Source: Gemmatimonadota bacterium (GTDB taxonomy: Bacteria; Gemmatimonadota; Gemmatimonadetes; Gemmatimonadales; Gemmatimonadaceae). Taken from it: 64,000 nucleotides of DNA. Within the stretch, counting starts at the first letter, position 1. Every line of letters begins with the position of its first letter. Shown piece after piece: positions 8,998-18,329 of the stretch. The notes beneath the pieces are model-generated. The model did not search any database, was not told the origin of the DNA, and saw only the letters and a list, made by a program, of their open reading frames with translations. Made by a program: the position numbers and the translations under genes. The DNA lies in assembly GCA_020161135.1 (NCBI GenBank), contig JAIUOB010000001.1:992001-1056000 (forward strand). Direction: 5' to 3'.

Positions 8998-10785
8998 ATG
9001 TCGTTCCCCAACACATCCGTCGTGCGCGCCGTCGCGCTGCTGCTTCCGTTGTCGCTCGTCGCCTGCAGTCGCGGCGGCGTCCCGTCTGCCATTTCCCCGA
9101 TGGCCGGGAAGCGCGTCGAAGGGGCGCGTGGCATGGTGGCTGCATCGCACCCCGACGCGGCGGCGGCCGGCGCGGCGGTACTGCAGCAGGGCGGCAACGC
9201 GATCGACGGCTTCGTCGCGACGGCGTTCGCGCTGTCGGTCACCGATGTCTCGCAGACCGGGCTCGGGGGCGGTGGCGCGATGACGTACTACGACGCGACC
9301 GCCAAGCGGGTGGAGCACCTCTCGTTCTACCCGCGCACCGGTGCCGACCCCGCGTGGGGCCGTGCGGAGCCGGCGAATGCGCGTGGCCCCGGCCGTGGCG
9401 CCGCGACGCCGGGCATGGTGGCCGGGCTGCTCGAGGCACATCGGAAGTACGGGAAGTTGCCGCTCGCGCAGGTCATGGCGCCGGCGATCAAGCTCGCGCG
9501 CGAAGGCTTCATCGTGTCGCCGCTCTTGGCGCGCACCATCGTGAGTTCGCGCGCCAAGCTGCAGGTCGATTCGCTGGCGTCTGCGCGCTTTCTGCCGGGG
9601 GGCACGGCACTGCGCCCTGGCGATCGGCTGGTGCAACCGGAGCTCGCCGCAACGCTCGAGCGTGTGCGCGACCAGGGGCGCGACGGCTTCTACACGGGCA
9701 TCGTCGCCCAGCAACTCGCGGCCAAGGTGCAGGCGCAGGGCGGCCTCATCACCGCGCAGGACATGGCGGCGTATCCCGTGGCCACGATGCGTCCGCTGTG
9801 CACCACCTGGCGAGGCTACACCGTCCTCGGCGCGCCACCGCCGATGGGCGGCTCGAGCGTGTTGGAGATGCTGCATCTCGCCGAAGCCAGTGGCGTGACG
9901 CGCGCCGGTGGCTTCACCGATCGCCCGGACGCGGTGGTCAAGATGGCGGACATCCTGCGCATCGCCGGCGCCGATGCGAACCGGTGGCGTGGCGATCCGG
10001 CGTCGCTGCGCGTCCCGGCGCGCGGCGTGTCGCAGGCGGGCTATGCGACCGCGCGCGCGTCGCTGGTGGGCGGTGCCCTCGCCGACACGGTCACGGCGGG
10101 CGATCCATGGGCCTTCGACACCACCGCGGCGCCGGGGCAGTGCGCGACGCTCGACCCCTATCCGGCGGTGCCTGCGGGCGCATCGGCGCCGAGCGATGGG
10201 GCGACACGCGATGAGCCGGTGCACGCGCAGCCCGCGTCGGAGGACGGCCAGAGCCTCACGTCGCACCTCGCAGTGGTCGACGCGCAGGGGAACGCCGTGT
10301 CGGCCACCACCACGGTTGGAGTGCTCTTCGGCTCCGGCGTGTACACCGGCGGCTTCTTCCTCAACTCGTCGGCGAACAACTTCGATGCCCGCACGCGCGG
10401 CACGCATCGCTACGCCAACTCCACGATGTCGCCGACGCTCATCCTCGAGAACGGCCGCGTGCGCCTCGCGATCGGGTGTGCGGGGAGTCAGTACATCCAG
10501 CCCGCCATCGCCCAGGTGACCCTGCGGATGCTTGCCTTCGGTGAAGATCCGTTCGTGGCCGTCGCCGCACCGCGCATCTATGCGTCGGCACCGCTCAAGG
10601 ACGTCGAGGTGGAGCCCGGCTTCACGACGCCGGTGTATCAGGCGCTGGTCGCGCGCGGGTACACGCCCACGAGTCGCGTCGCCGACATCACCTTCGGCGG
10701 CATCCACGCCGTGTACGTCGCGCCGAATGGCACGCGCATCGGTGTGGCCGATCCGCGGCGGGATGGGGTCGCGGCGGGGTACTGA
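8998..10785 (+). CDS. ggt: Gamma-glutamyltransferase, lipoprotein form
   Basis: 595 residues. An N-terminal lipoprotein signal ends in LVAC (Cys23), so the enzyme is probably anchored in the periplasm. The family is made as a precursor that cleaves itself before a threonine; here the site is T421 in GQSLTSHLAVVD, followed by GNAVSATTTVGVLFGSGV, close to the family pattern. Other conserved parts are GGNAIDGFVATAFAL, QTGLGGGGAMTYYD and FFLNSSANNFD. It would hydrolyse or transpeptidate glutathione and other gamma-glutamyl compounds. ATG 8998 is chosen because it gives the lipoprotein signal. The gene ends two bases before a long inverted-repeat element. Confidence 0.9.
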   Translation: MSFPNTSVVRAVALLLPLSLVACSRGGVPSAISPMAGKRVEGARGMVAASHPDAAAAGAAVLQQGGNAIDGFVATAFALSVTDVSQTGLGGGGAMTYYDATAKRVEHLSFYPRTGADPAWGRAEPANARGPGRGAATPGMVAGLLEAHRKYGKLPLAQVMAPAIKLAREGFIVSPLLARTIVSSRAKLQVDSLASARFLPGGTALRPGDRLVQPELAATLERVRDQGRDGFYTGIVAQQLAAKVQAQGGLITAQDMAAYPVATMRPLCTTWRGYTVLGAPPPMGGSSVLEMLHLAEASGVTRAGGFTDRPDAVVKMADILRIAGADANRWRGDPASLRVPARGVSQAGYATARASLVGGALADTVTAGDPWAFDTTAAPGQCATLDPYPAVPAGASAPSDGATRDEPVHAQPASEDGQSLTSHLAVVDAQGNAVSATTTVGVLFGSGVYTGGFFLNSSANNFDARTRGTHRYANSTMSPTLILENGRVRLAIGCAGSQYIQPAIAQVTLRMLAFGEDPFVAVAAPRIYASAPLKDVEVEPGFTTPVYQALVARGYTPTSRVADITFGGIHAVYVAPNGTRIGVADPRRDGVAAGY

Positions 10786-10787
10786 CG

Positions 10788-10933
10788 AACGACGGGAGCG
10801 GAACAACGGAAGACGAACCACGGGAGCGGAACGACGAGACCACGGTGAAAACGGGCACGCGTCCTCACCGCCTCTCCCGTAGTCCCGCCCTCCCGCTCCC
10901 GTCGTTTCACTTCCGCTGTGCTGCTCCCGTAGT
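10788..10933. repeat. Intergenic inverted-repeat element, copy 1 (convergent genes)
   Basis: About 146 bp between the stops of ggt (plus) and the LuxR-type gene (minus). The left part has repeated modules of the type GACGGGAGCGGAAC and CGGAAGACGAACCACGG, and the right part carries imperfect reverse complements of them, so each strand can fold into one long hairpin. Its ends lie 2 bases from the ggt stop and 7 bases from the opposing stop. Related elements are at 36301-36471 and 38427-38576. No open frame. It may act as a two-way terminator. Confidence 0.7.
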
Positions 10934-10940
10934 CAGCCCC

Positions 10941-13900
10941 TCACAGTCCGGCCTCCCTCGCCAGGTCCCCCAACGCGGTCCGATCCCGCACGCCGACCTT
11001 GTCGTAGATGTTGGCCAGGTGCGTGCCGGCCGTGCGCGCGGTGATGCCAAGCTGCGCGCCGATGGCCTTGTTCGAGAGGCGCCGCGCGACGAGACGGACG
11101 ATGTCCAGCTCCCGTGCCGAGAGCGACGCGAACGCGCGTGGGGCTGTCGTGTCGTGAGGCGCGGGTGTCGGCACGCGTGCCCCGAGCGCGCGCAGCATGG
11201 CCCGGGCCGTCTCCTGCGCCGGCGCGGCGCCGAGCGTGTCGAACATCGCGAGGGCCGCGCGTGCCTCGAGGACGGCATCATCGCGTGCGCCCGCCGCCAT
11301 GCAACTGCGCGCGAGGCGGAGGCGGGTTTGCGCGGCGTCGAAGGGGAAGGGCACCGCCTCGAACTGCGCGATCGCGCGCTGCAGGTGGGCAATGGCCTCG
11401 GTGTGCGCGCCGCGGGCCGTCGCCATCTCGCCGTCAATGACCGCAAGCCACGCGGCACCGATGGGATGCGCGAGCTGCGCCGCGTCGCGCGCCAGGCGGC
11501 CGCGCACCAGGTGCAGGGCCTCCGCGTCGCCGCAGGCGAGTGCGGCCTCCGCCATGGCCGGTAGCAGGCGATACACCGACCAGGCCACGTAGCCCGTCCG
11601 CTCCGCCATCGCGAGGGCCTCACGACCGAGCGTGAGCGCCGCCGCGTGCTCGCCGGACGCCACGAGCGTGCGCACCCGCGCAACGTGGGCAGGCAGCACG
11701 CCGTGCACCTCGAAGGGCCGCGCGCGGTCGGTCGCGCCGGCATCCAGGACCTCCCACGCCTCGTCGACCAACCGGTGCGCCTGTGCGAGGTCACCGCGCA
11801 TCGCGTACACACCGCTCAACCAATGCAGCAGGCGGGCACGCAGCGTCGTCTGGTCCAGGGCGCGGGCGAGCGCCACCGCCGATTCCCCTTCGGCCAGCGC
11901 GCGGTCCCACGCTCCGGTCCCGGCGTGGTACTCGATCGCGATCTCCGCACAGCGCAACTCCAGCAGCGGCGATGCGAGTTCGCGCGCGAGGCGCGTGGCC
12001 TCGTGCAGGTGGGTCGTGAGGGCATCGGTGCGGGACGTGAGCCCTGCCAGCACCGCGGCCCCGTAGTGCGCGTGCCACCGCACATTGCGCTCACCGCTGC
12101 GTTCGGCGAGCTGCACGGCGCTGCGTGCGTAGGCCCAGGCGCGATGCGCAGGCCCCGTCCACAAGTGCAGCATCAGCTGCAGCCGGTGCGCGCGTGCCAG
12201 CAGTGCGACGTCGTCGAGCGACTCGGCCATCGTGAGGGCCTCGGACAGGTCGCGCTTCGCGGCGTCCGCCTGCCCGAGCGCCTGCAGGGCATCGCCGCGG
12301 GCGAGTTGAGTGCGCACCACGAGCGCCGTGTCACCGGCCGCGCGGGCTCGTGCGACCGCGGTCGCGAAGTGCTCGAGCGCCTCCTCACGCCGGCCGAGGG
12401 CCTGCAACGCGAGGCCGTAACGGCGCTCCGCGATCGCGACCGCGAGGTCGTCCCCGGTCTCGAGTGCCGTCGCGATCGCGCGTCGGGCGAGCTCGATCAC
12501 GCGATGGAAGTCACCGAGGCGCCGATAGGCCCGCATCAGCTCGTCCAGCAGGGCGCGGCGTAGCGCCGCGTCGAGCGGAGCGTCGGGATCGGTCGCGTCG
12601 TCGAGTGTTGCGCCGTCCGGCAACCGCTGCGCCAGCGCATCCCAGCGGTCGAGCGCCGCCTGCAGCATCGTCACGCCCTCGCGCCGCGCGAGCCGCGCCA
12701 TCGCATCGCGCCCGGCGCGCACCAGCCACCCGATCGCGCGGGTCGTCTCCTGCCGCGGATCGGCATGGAGCCAGTGCGTCGCGATCGCGTCGACGTCGGC
12801 GGCCCCATCGCGGGGCATCGCCTCCAGCGCGAGGGCGAGGGCGCCGTGCCAGGCGCGCGCACGGACCCGCCCGACCGTGTCGAGCAGCGCCTGCTGCAGC
12901 AGCGGATGGACGAACCGGTAGGCGATCGCGTCGCCCTCCGCCTGTTCGGCCACGAGCCCCGCGGCCCGCAGCGGCTGCAGCGCCGACTCGAGCGTGGTGT
13001 CGTCCGCACCCAGCACCGCGCGCACCACGTCGTGTCGAGCGGTCGTGCCTGCGACGGCCAGCAGCTCGGCCACGGCACGCGCCTCGGCGGTGAGACGCTC
13101 CAGGCGCGCCTCCAGCACGTCGCGCACCGACGGCGGCAACGCGAGGGTGTCGACATGCCACCCCGTCCATCCCTCGCTGCGTCGGTGGAGATCGCCGCGC
13201 ACGACCAGTTCGCGCAGGAGCTGGTCGACGAAGAAGGCGTTGCCCTGCGTCGCGTGATGCAGGCGATCGGCGAAGTCCGCCACTGCGGTCGGCGTGGCGG
13301 CGAAGTGCCCCACCAGCACCTCACAGACGGCATCGCGGGTCAAGGGCGCCAGGGCCAGGTCACGCGCGACGCCCCGTGCGCGCAGCGAACGCGTGACCAG
13401 GCGCAGGTCGTCCGCGACCGCGCGCTCCGTCTCGTTCCACGTGGCCACCAGCAGCAGGCGCTGCGCGCCGACCTGTCGCCCGAGCACGTGCAGCAGCTCG
13501 ATCGAGGCGCTGTCGGCCCATTGCAAGTTTTCGAGCGCGAGGAGCAACGGCTGGCGTTCTGTCAGACGCGCGAGCAACTGCGCGACCGCCGCGTGCAGCC
13601 GCACGCGCTGCTCGGCGGGCGACACGCCGCTGTCGCGCGGTCGATCGCGCGTGGCGGCGTCCGCACGATCCCACAGGGTCGGCGCGAGTACCGAGAGGAG
13701 CGTGGGGTCACCACGCGTGAGCCGCATGCGCGCACCCGCATCGAGTGCCTGCAGCAGCGGCGTGAGGGCATCCGCGAACACGGCGAAGGGGTTGGTGGCG
13801 GCAAGCGCCGACGCCTCGCCGATGGCCACCTGCCAGTCGTCGCTGCGCGCGTGGTGCGCGGCCTCTCGCAGCAGACGGGTCTTGCCGACGCCGCCGTCGC

Positions 13901-14051
13901 CGGACAGGAAGAGCACCTGGCCCGAGCCGTGGGCTGCGGCCTGCCGCAGTTGCGCGAACACTGCCAACTCCTGCGCGCGCCCCGCGAACGGCAGCGGTCG
14001 CGCGAGCTCCGGAATCGGGGAGGCCACATCGGACGCACTGCGTCGTCCCAT
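10941..14051 (-). CDS. LuxR-family ATPase transcriptional regulator (MalT/LAL type)
   Basis: 1036 residues from ATG 14051. Order: an AAA/STAND ATPase with PFAGRAQELA and Walker A SGDGGVGKT about 50 residues from the start, a winged-helix linker, a long alpha-helical TPR-like middle and a C-terminal LuxR helix-turn-helix (FASLSARELDIVRLVARRLSNKAIG, ending near the stop). Large regulators of this kind bind an unknown inducer, oligomerise with ATP and activate transcription. The frame continues to an ATG at 14168, but the extra 39 residues are Arg-rich and unstructured, and the shorter start leaves 169 bp for the promoters shared with mntH. Target genes cannot be read from the sequence. Confidence 0.85.
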   Translation of the reverse strand: MGRRSASDVASPIPELARPLPFAGRAQELAVFAQLRQAAAHGSGQVLFLSGDGGVGKTRLLREAAHHARSDDWQVAIGEASALAATNPFAVFADALTPLLQALDAGARMRLTRGDPTLLSVLAPTLWDRADAATRDRPRDSGVSPAEQRVRLHAAVAQLLARLTERQPLLLALENLQWADSASIELLHVLGRQVGAQRLLLVATWNETERAVADDLRLVTRSLRARGVARDLALAPLTRDAVCEVLVGHFAATPTAVADFADRLHHATQGNAFFVDQLLRELVVRGDLHRRSEGWTGWHVDTLALPPSVRDVLEARLERLTAEARAVAELLAVAGTTARHDVVRAVLGADDTTLESALQPLRAAGLVAEQAEGDAIAYRFVHPLLQQALLDTVGRVRARAWHGALALALEAMPRDGAADVDAIATHWLHADPRQETTRAIGWLVRAGRDAMARLARREGVTMLQAALDRWDALAQRLPDGATLDDATDPDAPLDAALRRALLDELMRAYRRLGDFHRVIELARRAIATALETGDDLAVAIAERRYGLALQALGRREEALEHFATAVARARAAGDTALVVRTQLARGDALQALGQADAAKRDLSEALTMAESLDDVALLARAHRLQLMLHLWTGPAHRAWAYARSAVQLAERSGERNVRWHAHYGAAVLAGLTSRTDALTTHLHEATRLARELASPLLELRCAEIAIEYHAGTGAWDRALAEGESAVALARALDQTTLRARLLHWLSGVYAMRGDLAQAHRLVDEAWEVLDAGATDRARPFEVHGVLPAHVARVRTLVASGEHAAALTLGREALAMAERTGYVAWSVYRLLPAMAEAALACGDAEALHLVRGRLARDAAQLAHPIGAAWLAVIDGEMATARGAHTEAIAHLQRAIAQFEAVPFPFDAAQTRLRLARSCMAAGARDDAVLEARAALAMFDTLGAAPAQETARAMLRALGARVPTPAPHDTTAPRAFASLSARELDIVRLVARRLSNKAIGAQLGITARTAGTHLANIYDKVGVRDRTALGDLAREAGL

Positions 14052-14184
14052 CGGAAGGTCTGGTTGAAGCCGAGATGCAACCCGCGCGCGTCGTCGCGTC
14101 GTCGCCTGCACGATGCGCGGTCCCGCCGCCCCCGACGATACGTCACGTGACGCAGGGGTGCGGCCCATCGGCGACGATGGGCTC

Positions 14185-14214
14185 TTGTGCTCGATATTTA
14201 GTGCATCCTAAATT
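14185..14214 (+). promoter_or_regulatory. mntH promoter with MntR/DtxR-type operator
   Basis: The palindrome TTTAGTGCATCCTAAA lies at 14197-14212 (arms TTTAG/CTAAA, six-base spacer; one more A/T pair outside). It resembles operators of the DtxR/MntR family, and a DtxR-type gene ends this operon. A possible -35 (TTGTGC, 14185-14190) and -10 (TAAATT, 14209-14214, 18-bp spacer) place the palindrome over the spacer and -10. The -10 is six bases from the mntH ATG and there is no ribosome binding site, which suggests a leaderless message. Promoter elements are weak matches. Confidence 0.6.
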
Positions 14215-14220
14215 GTCCGC

Positions 14221-15606
14221 ATGGCCGACCCAAATACCCCCGCCGCGCCTGACGCGGCGCCCGATCTCCACCACATCTCCCCGGACGCGGGGTGGCGGCG
14301 CGCCCGCCTCGCGCCGTCGCTGGCCGAGGTCCATCGCTCCGTCGAGGTGCACGGCGCGACCTGGTTCCGGAAGCTCCTCGCCTTCGCCGGGCCCGGCTAT
14401 CTCGTGGCCGTCGGCTACATGGATCCGGGCAACTGGGCCACCGATCTCGCCGGTGGCTCACGCTTCGGCTACACGCTCCTCTCGGTCATCCTGCTGTCCA
14501 ACCTGATGGCCGTGCTGCTGCAGGGGCTCGCCTCGAAGCTCGGCATCGTCACCGGACGCGACCTGGCCCAGGCGTGCCGCGACCACTACTCACCGCGCGT
14601 GTCGTTCGTGCTGTGGGTCCTCTGCGAGATCGCCATCGCCGCCTGCGACCTCGCCGAAGTCATCGGCTCGGCCATCGCCCTCAACCTGCTGTTCGGGATG
14701 CCGCTGCCCTGGGGCATTGCCCTCACCGCGCTCGACGTGCTGCTGGTGCTCTACCTGCAGAACAAGGGCTTCCGCCTGCTCGAGGCGCTCGTGATCGCGC
14801 TCGTGGCGGTCGTGGGCGGCTGCTTCCTCTTCGAGCTCGTCATCTCGCGTCCCGACATGGCCGCGGTGGCGCGCGGGTTCATCCCGTCGACCGAGATCGT
14901 GCGCAACCCCGAGATGCTCTACATCGCCATCGGCATCCTCGGCGCGACGGTCATGCCGCACAACCTGTACCTGCACTCGTCCATCGTGCAGACGCGCAAG
15001 TATGCGGCCGACACCGAGGGCAAGCGCGAGGCCGTGCGCTTCGCCTTCATCGATTCGACCATCGCCCTCACCTTCGCCCTCTTCATCAACGCGGCCATCC
15101 TCATCGTCGCGGCCGCCACGTTCTATCGCACCGGCAACACGCAGGTGGCGGAGATCCAGGATGCGCACCAGCTGCTGACGCCGCTCCTCGGCGTGGCCGG
15201 CGCGAGCACGGTGTTCGCCCTCGCGCTGCTGGCGTCGGGGCAGAATTCCACGCTCACCGGGACGCTCGCGGGACAGATCGTCATGGAGGGGTTCCTCGAC
15301 CTCCGCATCCGCCCCTGGCTGCGTCGGCTCATCACCCGCGCCATTGCCATCGTGCCGGCGGCCGTCGTCGCGATATTTTACGGCGAGCAGGGCACGGCCC
15401 GGCTGCTGGTGTTCAGCCAGGTCATCCTCTCCCTGCAGCTTTCGTTCGCGGTGTTCCCCCTGGTCCGCTTCACGTCCGACCGATCCAAGATGGGCGAGTT
15501 CGCCAACTCGACACCGCTGCGCATCGCGGCGTACCTGGTCGCCACCGTCATTGCCTCCCTCAACGCCTGGCTGCTCGTGCAGACCGCGCGCGAGATGCTG
15601 GCCTGA
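14221..15606 (+). CDS. mntH: NRAMP-family Mn2+/divalent metal:H+ symporter (MntH)
   Basis: 461 residues with about 11 membrane helices. The metal-binding motif of helix 1 is intact (DPGN, 68-71, within [10 protein letters not shown]) and so is the helix-6 motif MPH (245-247, in [12 protein letters not shown]). The protein imports manganese, and perhaps iron, with protons across the inner membrane. It is the first gene of a three-gene operon: its TGA stop overlaps the uspA ATG by one base. A palindrome over its promoter fits repression by the DtxR-type product of the third gene. The N-terminal 45 residues are a hydrophilic tail longer than in E. coli MntH. Confidence 0.92.
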   Translation: MADPNTPAAPDAAPDLHHISPDAGWRRARLAPSLAEVHRSVEVHGATWFRKLLAFAGPGYLVAVGYMDPGNWATDLAGGSRFGYTLLSVILLSNLMAVLLQGLASKLGIVTGRDLAQACRDHYSPRVSFVLWVLCEIAIAACDLAEVIGSAIALNLLFGMPLPWGIALTALDVLLVLYLQNKGFRLLEALVIALVAVVGGCFLFELVISRPDMAAVARGFIPSTEIVRNPEMLYIAIGILGATVMPHNLYLHSSIVQTRKYAADTEGKREAVRFAFIDSTIALTFALFINAAILIVAAATFYRTGNTQVAEIQDAHQLLTPLLGVAGASTVFALALLASGQNSTLTGTLAGQIVMEGFLDLRIRPWLRRLITRAIAIVPAAVVAIFYGEQGTARLLVFSQVILSLQLSFAVFPLVRFTSDRSKMGEFANSTPLRIAAYLVATVIASLNAWLLVQTAREMLA

Positions 15607-16058
15607 TGTACCGGCGCATCCTCGTCCCGCTCGAGCACACGGCGTACGATCGCGTCATCCTCGATCACGTCCGCGAGCTCGCCACGCTCTGCCGGTCCTC
15701 GCTGCTGCTCATCCACGTTGCCGACGGCTTCGCCGCGCGACACCAGCACGCGCTCAAGTTGCGCGAGTCGGAGGAGATGCGCATCGATCGCGAGTACCTC
15801 GAGGAGTGGTGCGCGCGCCTGCGCAGCGAGGGCTTCGAGACCGATTCGATCCTCGCCGGTGGCGACCCGGCGAGCGAGATCGCGGCCGCCGCCGAGCGGG
15901 AGTCGTGCGACCTGATCGCCATGGCGGTGCACGGACACCGCGGCCTGCAGGACGTGCTGTACGGCACCACCGCCAACGACGTGCGGCATCGCACCATGGT
16001 GCCGGTGCTCATGGTGCGCGGCCCGGCCACCGGGCGCACGCGCCGCGAGACCAAGTGA
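15606..16058 (+). CDS. Universal stress protein (UspA family)
   Basis: 150 residues, a single Usp domain beginning [15 protein letters not shown] and ending in a glycine-rich nucleotide-binding stretch (HGHRGLQDVLYGTTANDV) followed by PVLMVRG. Cytoplasmic, normally dimeric; the Gly pattern suggests the ATP-binding subclass. It is translationally coupled on both sides: its ATG overlaps the mntH stop and its stop overlaps the GTG of the regulator. A Usp protein in a manganese-uptake operon suggests a role in metal or oxidative stress, but the exact function is unknown. Confidence 0.88.
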   Translation: MYRRILVPLEHTAYDRVILDHVRELATLCRSSLLLIHVADGFAARHQHALKLRESEEMRIDREYLEEWCARLRSEGFETDSILAGGDPASEIAAAAERESCDLIAMAVHGHRGLQDVLYGTTANDVRHRTMVPVLMVRGPATGRTRRETK

Positions 16059-16804
16059 CCGCCCCCTCCCCGCGGGCCCTCACCGAACCGGTCGAGGACT
16101 ATCTCAAGGCCATCTACGAGCTCGAGCGTCGCAACGGCGCGGCATCGACGAGCGAAGTCGCGCTGGCACTCGCGGTGGCGCCGGCGTCGGTCACCGGCAT
16201 GGTGCGCCGACTCGCGGCGCAGGGGTACCTCGATCACGTGCCCTATCGCGGCGTGCAGCTCACTGCGGCAGGACGCGCGGCCGCACTCCGTACGATCCGC
16301 CGGCACCGCATTCTCGAGACGTATCTCACACAGGTGCTTGGCTACCCCTGGGACCGTGTGCACGACGAGGCCGAGCGCCTCGAGCACGCCGCGTCGGACG
16401 AACTCATCGAGTGTCTCGCGGCCGCGCTCGGACATCCGACGTCTGATCCGCACGGGGCGCCCATTCCCACCGTCGATGGTCTGGTGGACGAGCGCGTGCA
16501 TCGCACGCTGGCCGACCTCGCCGTGGGGCACACGGCGCGCATGGTGCGCGTCGCGAGCGACAAGGATCCTGACCTGCTCCGCTATCTCGCGGACATTGCC
16601 CTGCGTCCGGGCGCCGAAGTGACGCTCGTGGCACGTGCGCCGTACGACGGCCCGCTCACCCTGCGCATCGGCGAGGCCCAGCCCATCGTCGGGCCAAACC
16701 TCGCCGCGCAGGTCCTCGTCGAACCGGTGCTGACACCGGCCCCGGCATCCGCAGCGTCTGCCACGGAGCCGAAGCCGGCCGCGTCACGCGCGCGGCGTCG
16801 CTGA
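16055..16804 (+). CDS. mntR: DtxR/MntR-family metal-dependent repressor
   Basis: 249 residues from GTG 16055 (GTGA overlap with uspA). Domains: winged helix-turn-helix (about 10-65, with SEVALALAVAPASVTGMVRRLAAQGYL), the dimerisation and metal-binding helices (66-140, RRHRILETYL and H-E-A-E-R-L-E-H), and a C-terminal FeoA/SH3-like domain (about 155-230), then an Ala/Pro/Ser tail. The three-domain layout is that of DtxR/IdeR rather than short Bacillus MntR. Position after mntH and the palindrome over the mntH promoter imply autoregulated manganese (or iron) control. Metal choice is inferred from context only. Confidence 0.85.
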   Translation: MTAPSPRALTEPVEDYLKAIYELERRNGAASTSEVALALAVAPASVTGMVRRLAAQGYLDHVPYRGVQLTAAGRAAALRTIRRHRILETYLTQVLGYPWDRVHDEAERLEHAASDELIECLAAALGHPTSDPHGAPIPTVDGLVDERVHRTLADLAVGHTARMVRVASDKDPDLLRYLADIALRPGAEVTLVARAPYDGPLTLRIGEAQPIVGPNLAAQVLVEPVLTPAPASAASATEPKPAASRARRR

Positions 16805-16847
16805 TCGCCAGCAAGCGCCACCGCACGCGTGTCGCACGGTCACCGCA

Positions 16848-17366
16848 TCACGTCGCGCTCTGCACGAGCTTGCGCGTCTCCGCCGAGAGTCCGGGCGACT
16901 TGAGCAGCTCCTTGAGGCGACGGGCATCGTTCCGGGCCGGCGCGTACTGTTTCGCGTCGGTGTGCAGCCAGATCGCATCGAGCAGCGCGCGCGCTTCGGT
17001 GTCTGCGTCGCCCTTCATCTGGGCATCCGCCGCCAGACGCTCGAGCACGATGGCCGCTTCCCGGTTGTACGACTGCGCGTACAGCACATGGGCGAGGCCG
17101 AATGTCGACGCGACCGGCAGGCGTCCCTCGTCACGGTCGAGTGCCACGGCCATGACGAACTGGCGACGCGCTTCGGTGAAGTCGCCCTGCTCCAACGCCT
17201 GCTTCGCGCGTGCGATCAGCGCGTCCGACGCGGGCGAACCCGGCGCGGGAGCGGCGGGCGCAGGCGCCGTCACGGCGGCGCGACCGGGCGGCACCGGCGT
17301 CGGCGAGGGGATATCGGTGGTGACACTCTGGACCGCCGCGACGGCGGCAAGCACGATCGTCAGCAT
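16848..17366 (-). CDS. Secreted hypothetical protein with TPR-like helices
   Basis: 172 residues from ATG 17366. The N-terminus MLTIVLAAVAAVQS looks like a short signal peptide, followed by a Pro/Ala-rich linker and then helical pairs (ALEQGDFTEARRQFVMAVALDR, AQSYNREAAIVLERLAADA) that resemble tetratricopeptide repeats. No enzyme motif. The frame extends to 17444, but the upstream residues are Arg/Pro-rich and the signal peptide would be internal. Function not recognised; probably periplasmic protein-protein contact. Confidence 0.6.
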   Translation of the reverse strand: MLTIVLAAVAAVQSVTTDIPSPTPVPPGRAAVTAPAPAAPAPGSPASDALIARAKQALEQGDFTEARRQFVMAVALDRDEGRLPVASTFGLAHVLYAQSYNREAAIVLERLAADAQMKGDADTEARALLDAIWLHTDAKQYAPARNDARRLKELLKSPGLSAETRKLVQSAT

Positions 17367-17489
17367 GGGTCGATCTCCGGCTAGCGTGTATGTAAAGGGC
17401 AGGTCCGTCGTCGGCCTGCGTGCAATAGGAAACGGCAACCGCACGCAGAGGATTCAACACGGGGCCGAGTCGCGTGCGGCGGTGACGAG

Positions 17490-18302
17490 ATGAACGCCGC
17501 GCGATTCCGGTTGGGGGCGCAGGGGTGGAACTACCCCGCGTGGGTCGGGCCCTTCTTCCCCGACGGCACGCGCGGCGCGGACTTCCTGCGCGTCTATGCG
17601 CGCGCATTCGATACGGTGGAAATCGACGCGACCTTCTATGCCATTCCACCGGCGAGCACCGTGCGTGGGTGGGCGTCGCGCGTCACGGCAGGCTTTCTCT
17701 TCACGAGCAAGCTGCCGCAGGAGATCACGCACGAACGGCGTTTCGTGGCCTGCGCCGACACGCTCGCCGCGTTTACCGACCGCATGCGCGAGCTGGGGCC
17801 ACACCTCGGACCCATCCTCATCCAGTGCGGCCCGGACTTCCTCCCGGCGGAGCGGGATGCCCTCGCCGCCTTCCTGCCGCTCCTGCCGCGCGACCTGCGC
17901 TTCGCGATCGAGTTCCGGCATCGCCAGTGGATCTCGCGCGAGACGCTCGACCTGCTCTCGACGCATCGCGTCGCGCTCGCCCTCAGCGACGGCAAGTGGA
18001 TCCCCCGCGCGTGGCTGTTGCGGCTCACCGAGACACCCACGGCCGACTTCACCTACCTGCGGCTCATGGGTCCCGACCGCACGCTCACCGACTACTCACG
18101 CATCCAGGTCGATCGCACGGTCGAGCTCGATGCCTGGGCCGCCGTGCTCCCGGCACTCGCCGAGCGTGTCACCGTGTTCGGTCTCGTGAACAACCACTTC
18201 GCGGGGCACGCACCGGCCTCCCTGCGCATGCTGCAGCAACGGCTGGGGCTCCCGACCGTCGACCCACGCACCATCGGCGACCAACCCTCGCTGTTCGGCT
18301 GA
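17490..18302 (+). CDS. DUF72 family protein (YecE-like)
   Basis: 270 residues of the DUF72 TIM-barrel family. It begins with the usual RLGAQGWNYPAWVGPFFP, then VEIDATFYAIPP and FTSKLPQEITHE, RFAIEFRHRQW, and ends VFGLVNNHFAGHAPASL. The family is widespread and of unknown biochemical role, with a fold related to sugar- and nucleic-acid-processing barrels. 27 bp upstream of glgB in the same direction. Confidence 0.88.
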   Translation: MNAARFRLGAQGWNYPAWVGPFFPDGTRGADFLRVYARAFDTVEIDATFYAIPPASTVRGWASRVTAGFLFTSKLPQEITHERRFVACADTLAAFTDRMRELGPHLGPILIQCGPDFLPAERDALAAFLPLLPRDLRFAIEFRHRQWISRETLDLLSTHRVALALSDGKWIPRAWLLRLTETPTADFTYLRLMGPDRTLTDYSRIQVDRTVELDAWAAVLPALAERVTVFGLVNNHFAGHAPASLRMLQQRLGLPTVDPRTIGDQPSLFG

Positions 18303-18329
18303 GCCCGCGCGCCTGCGGTATCTTGCAGC

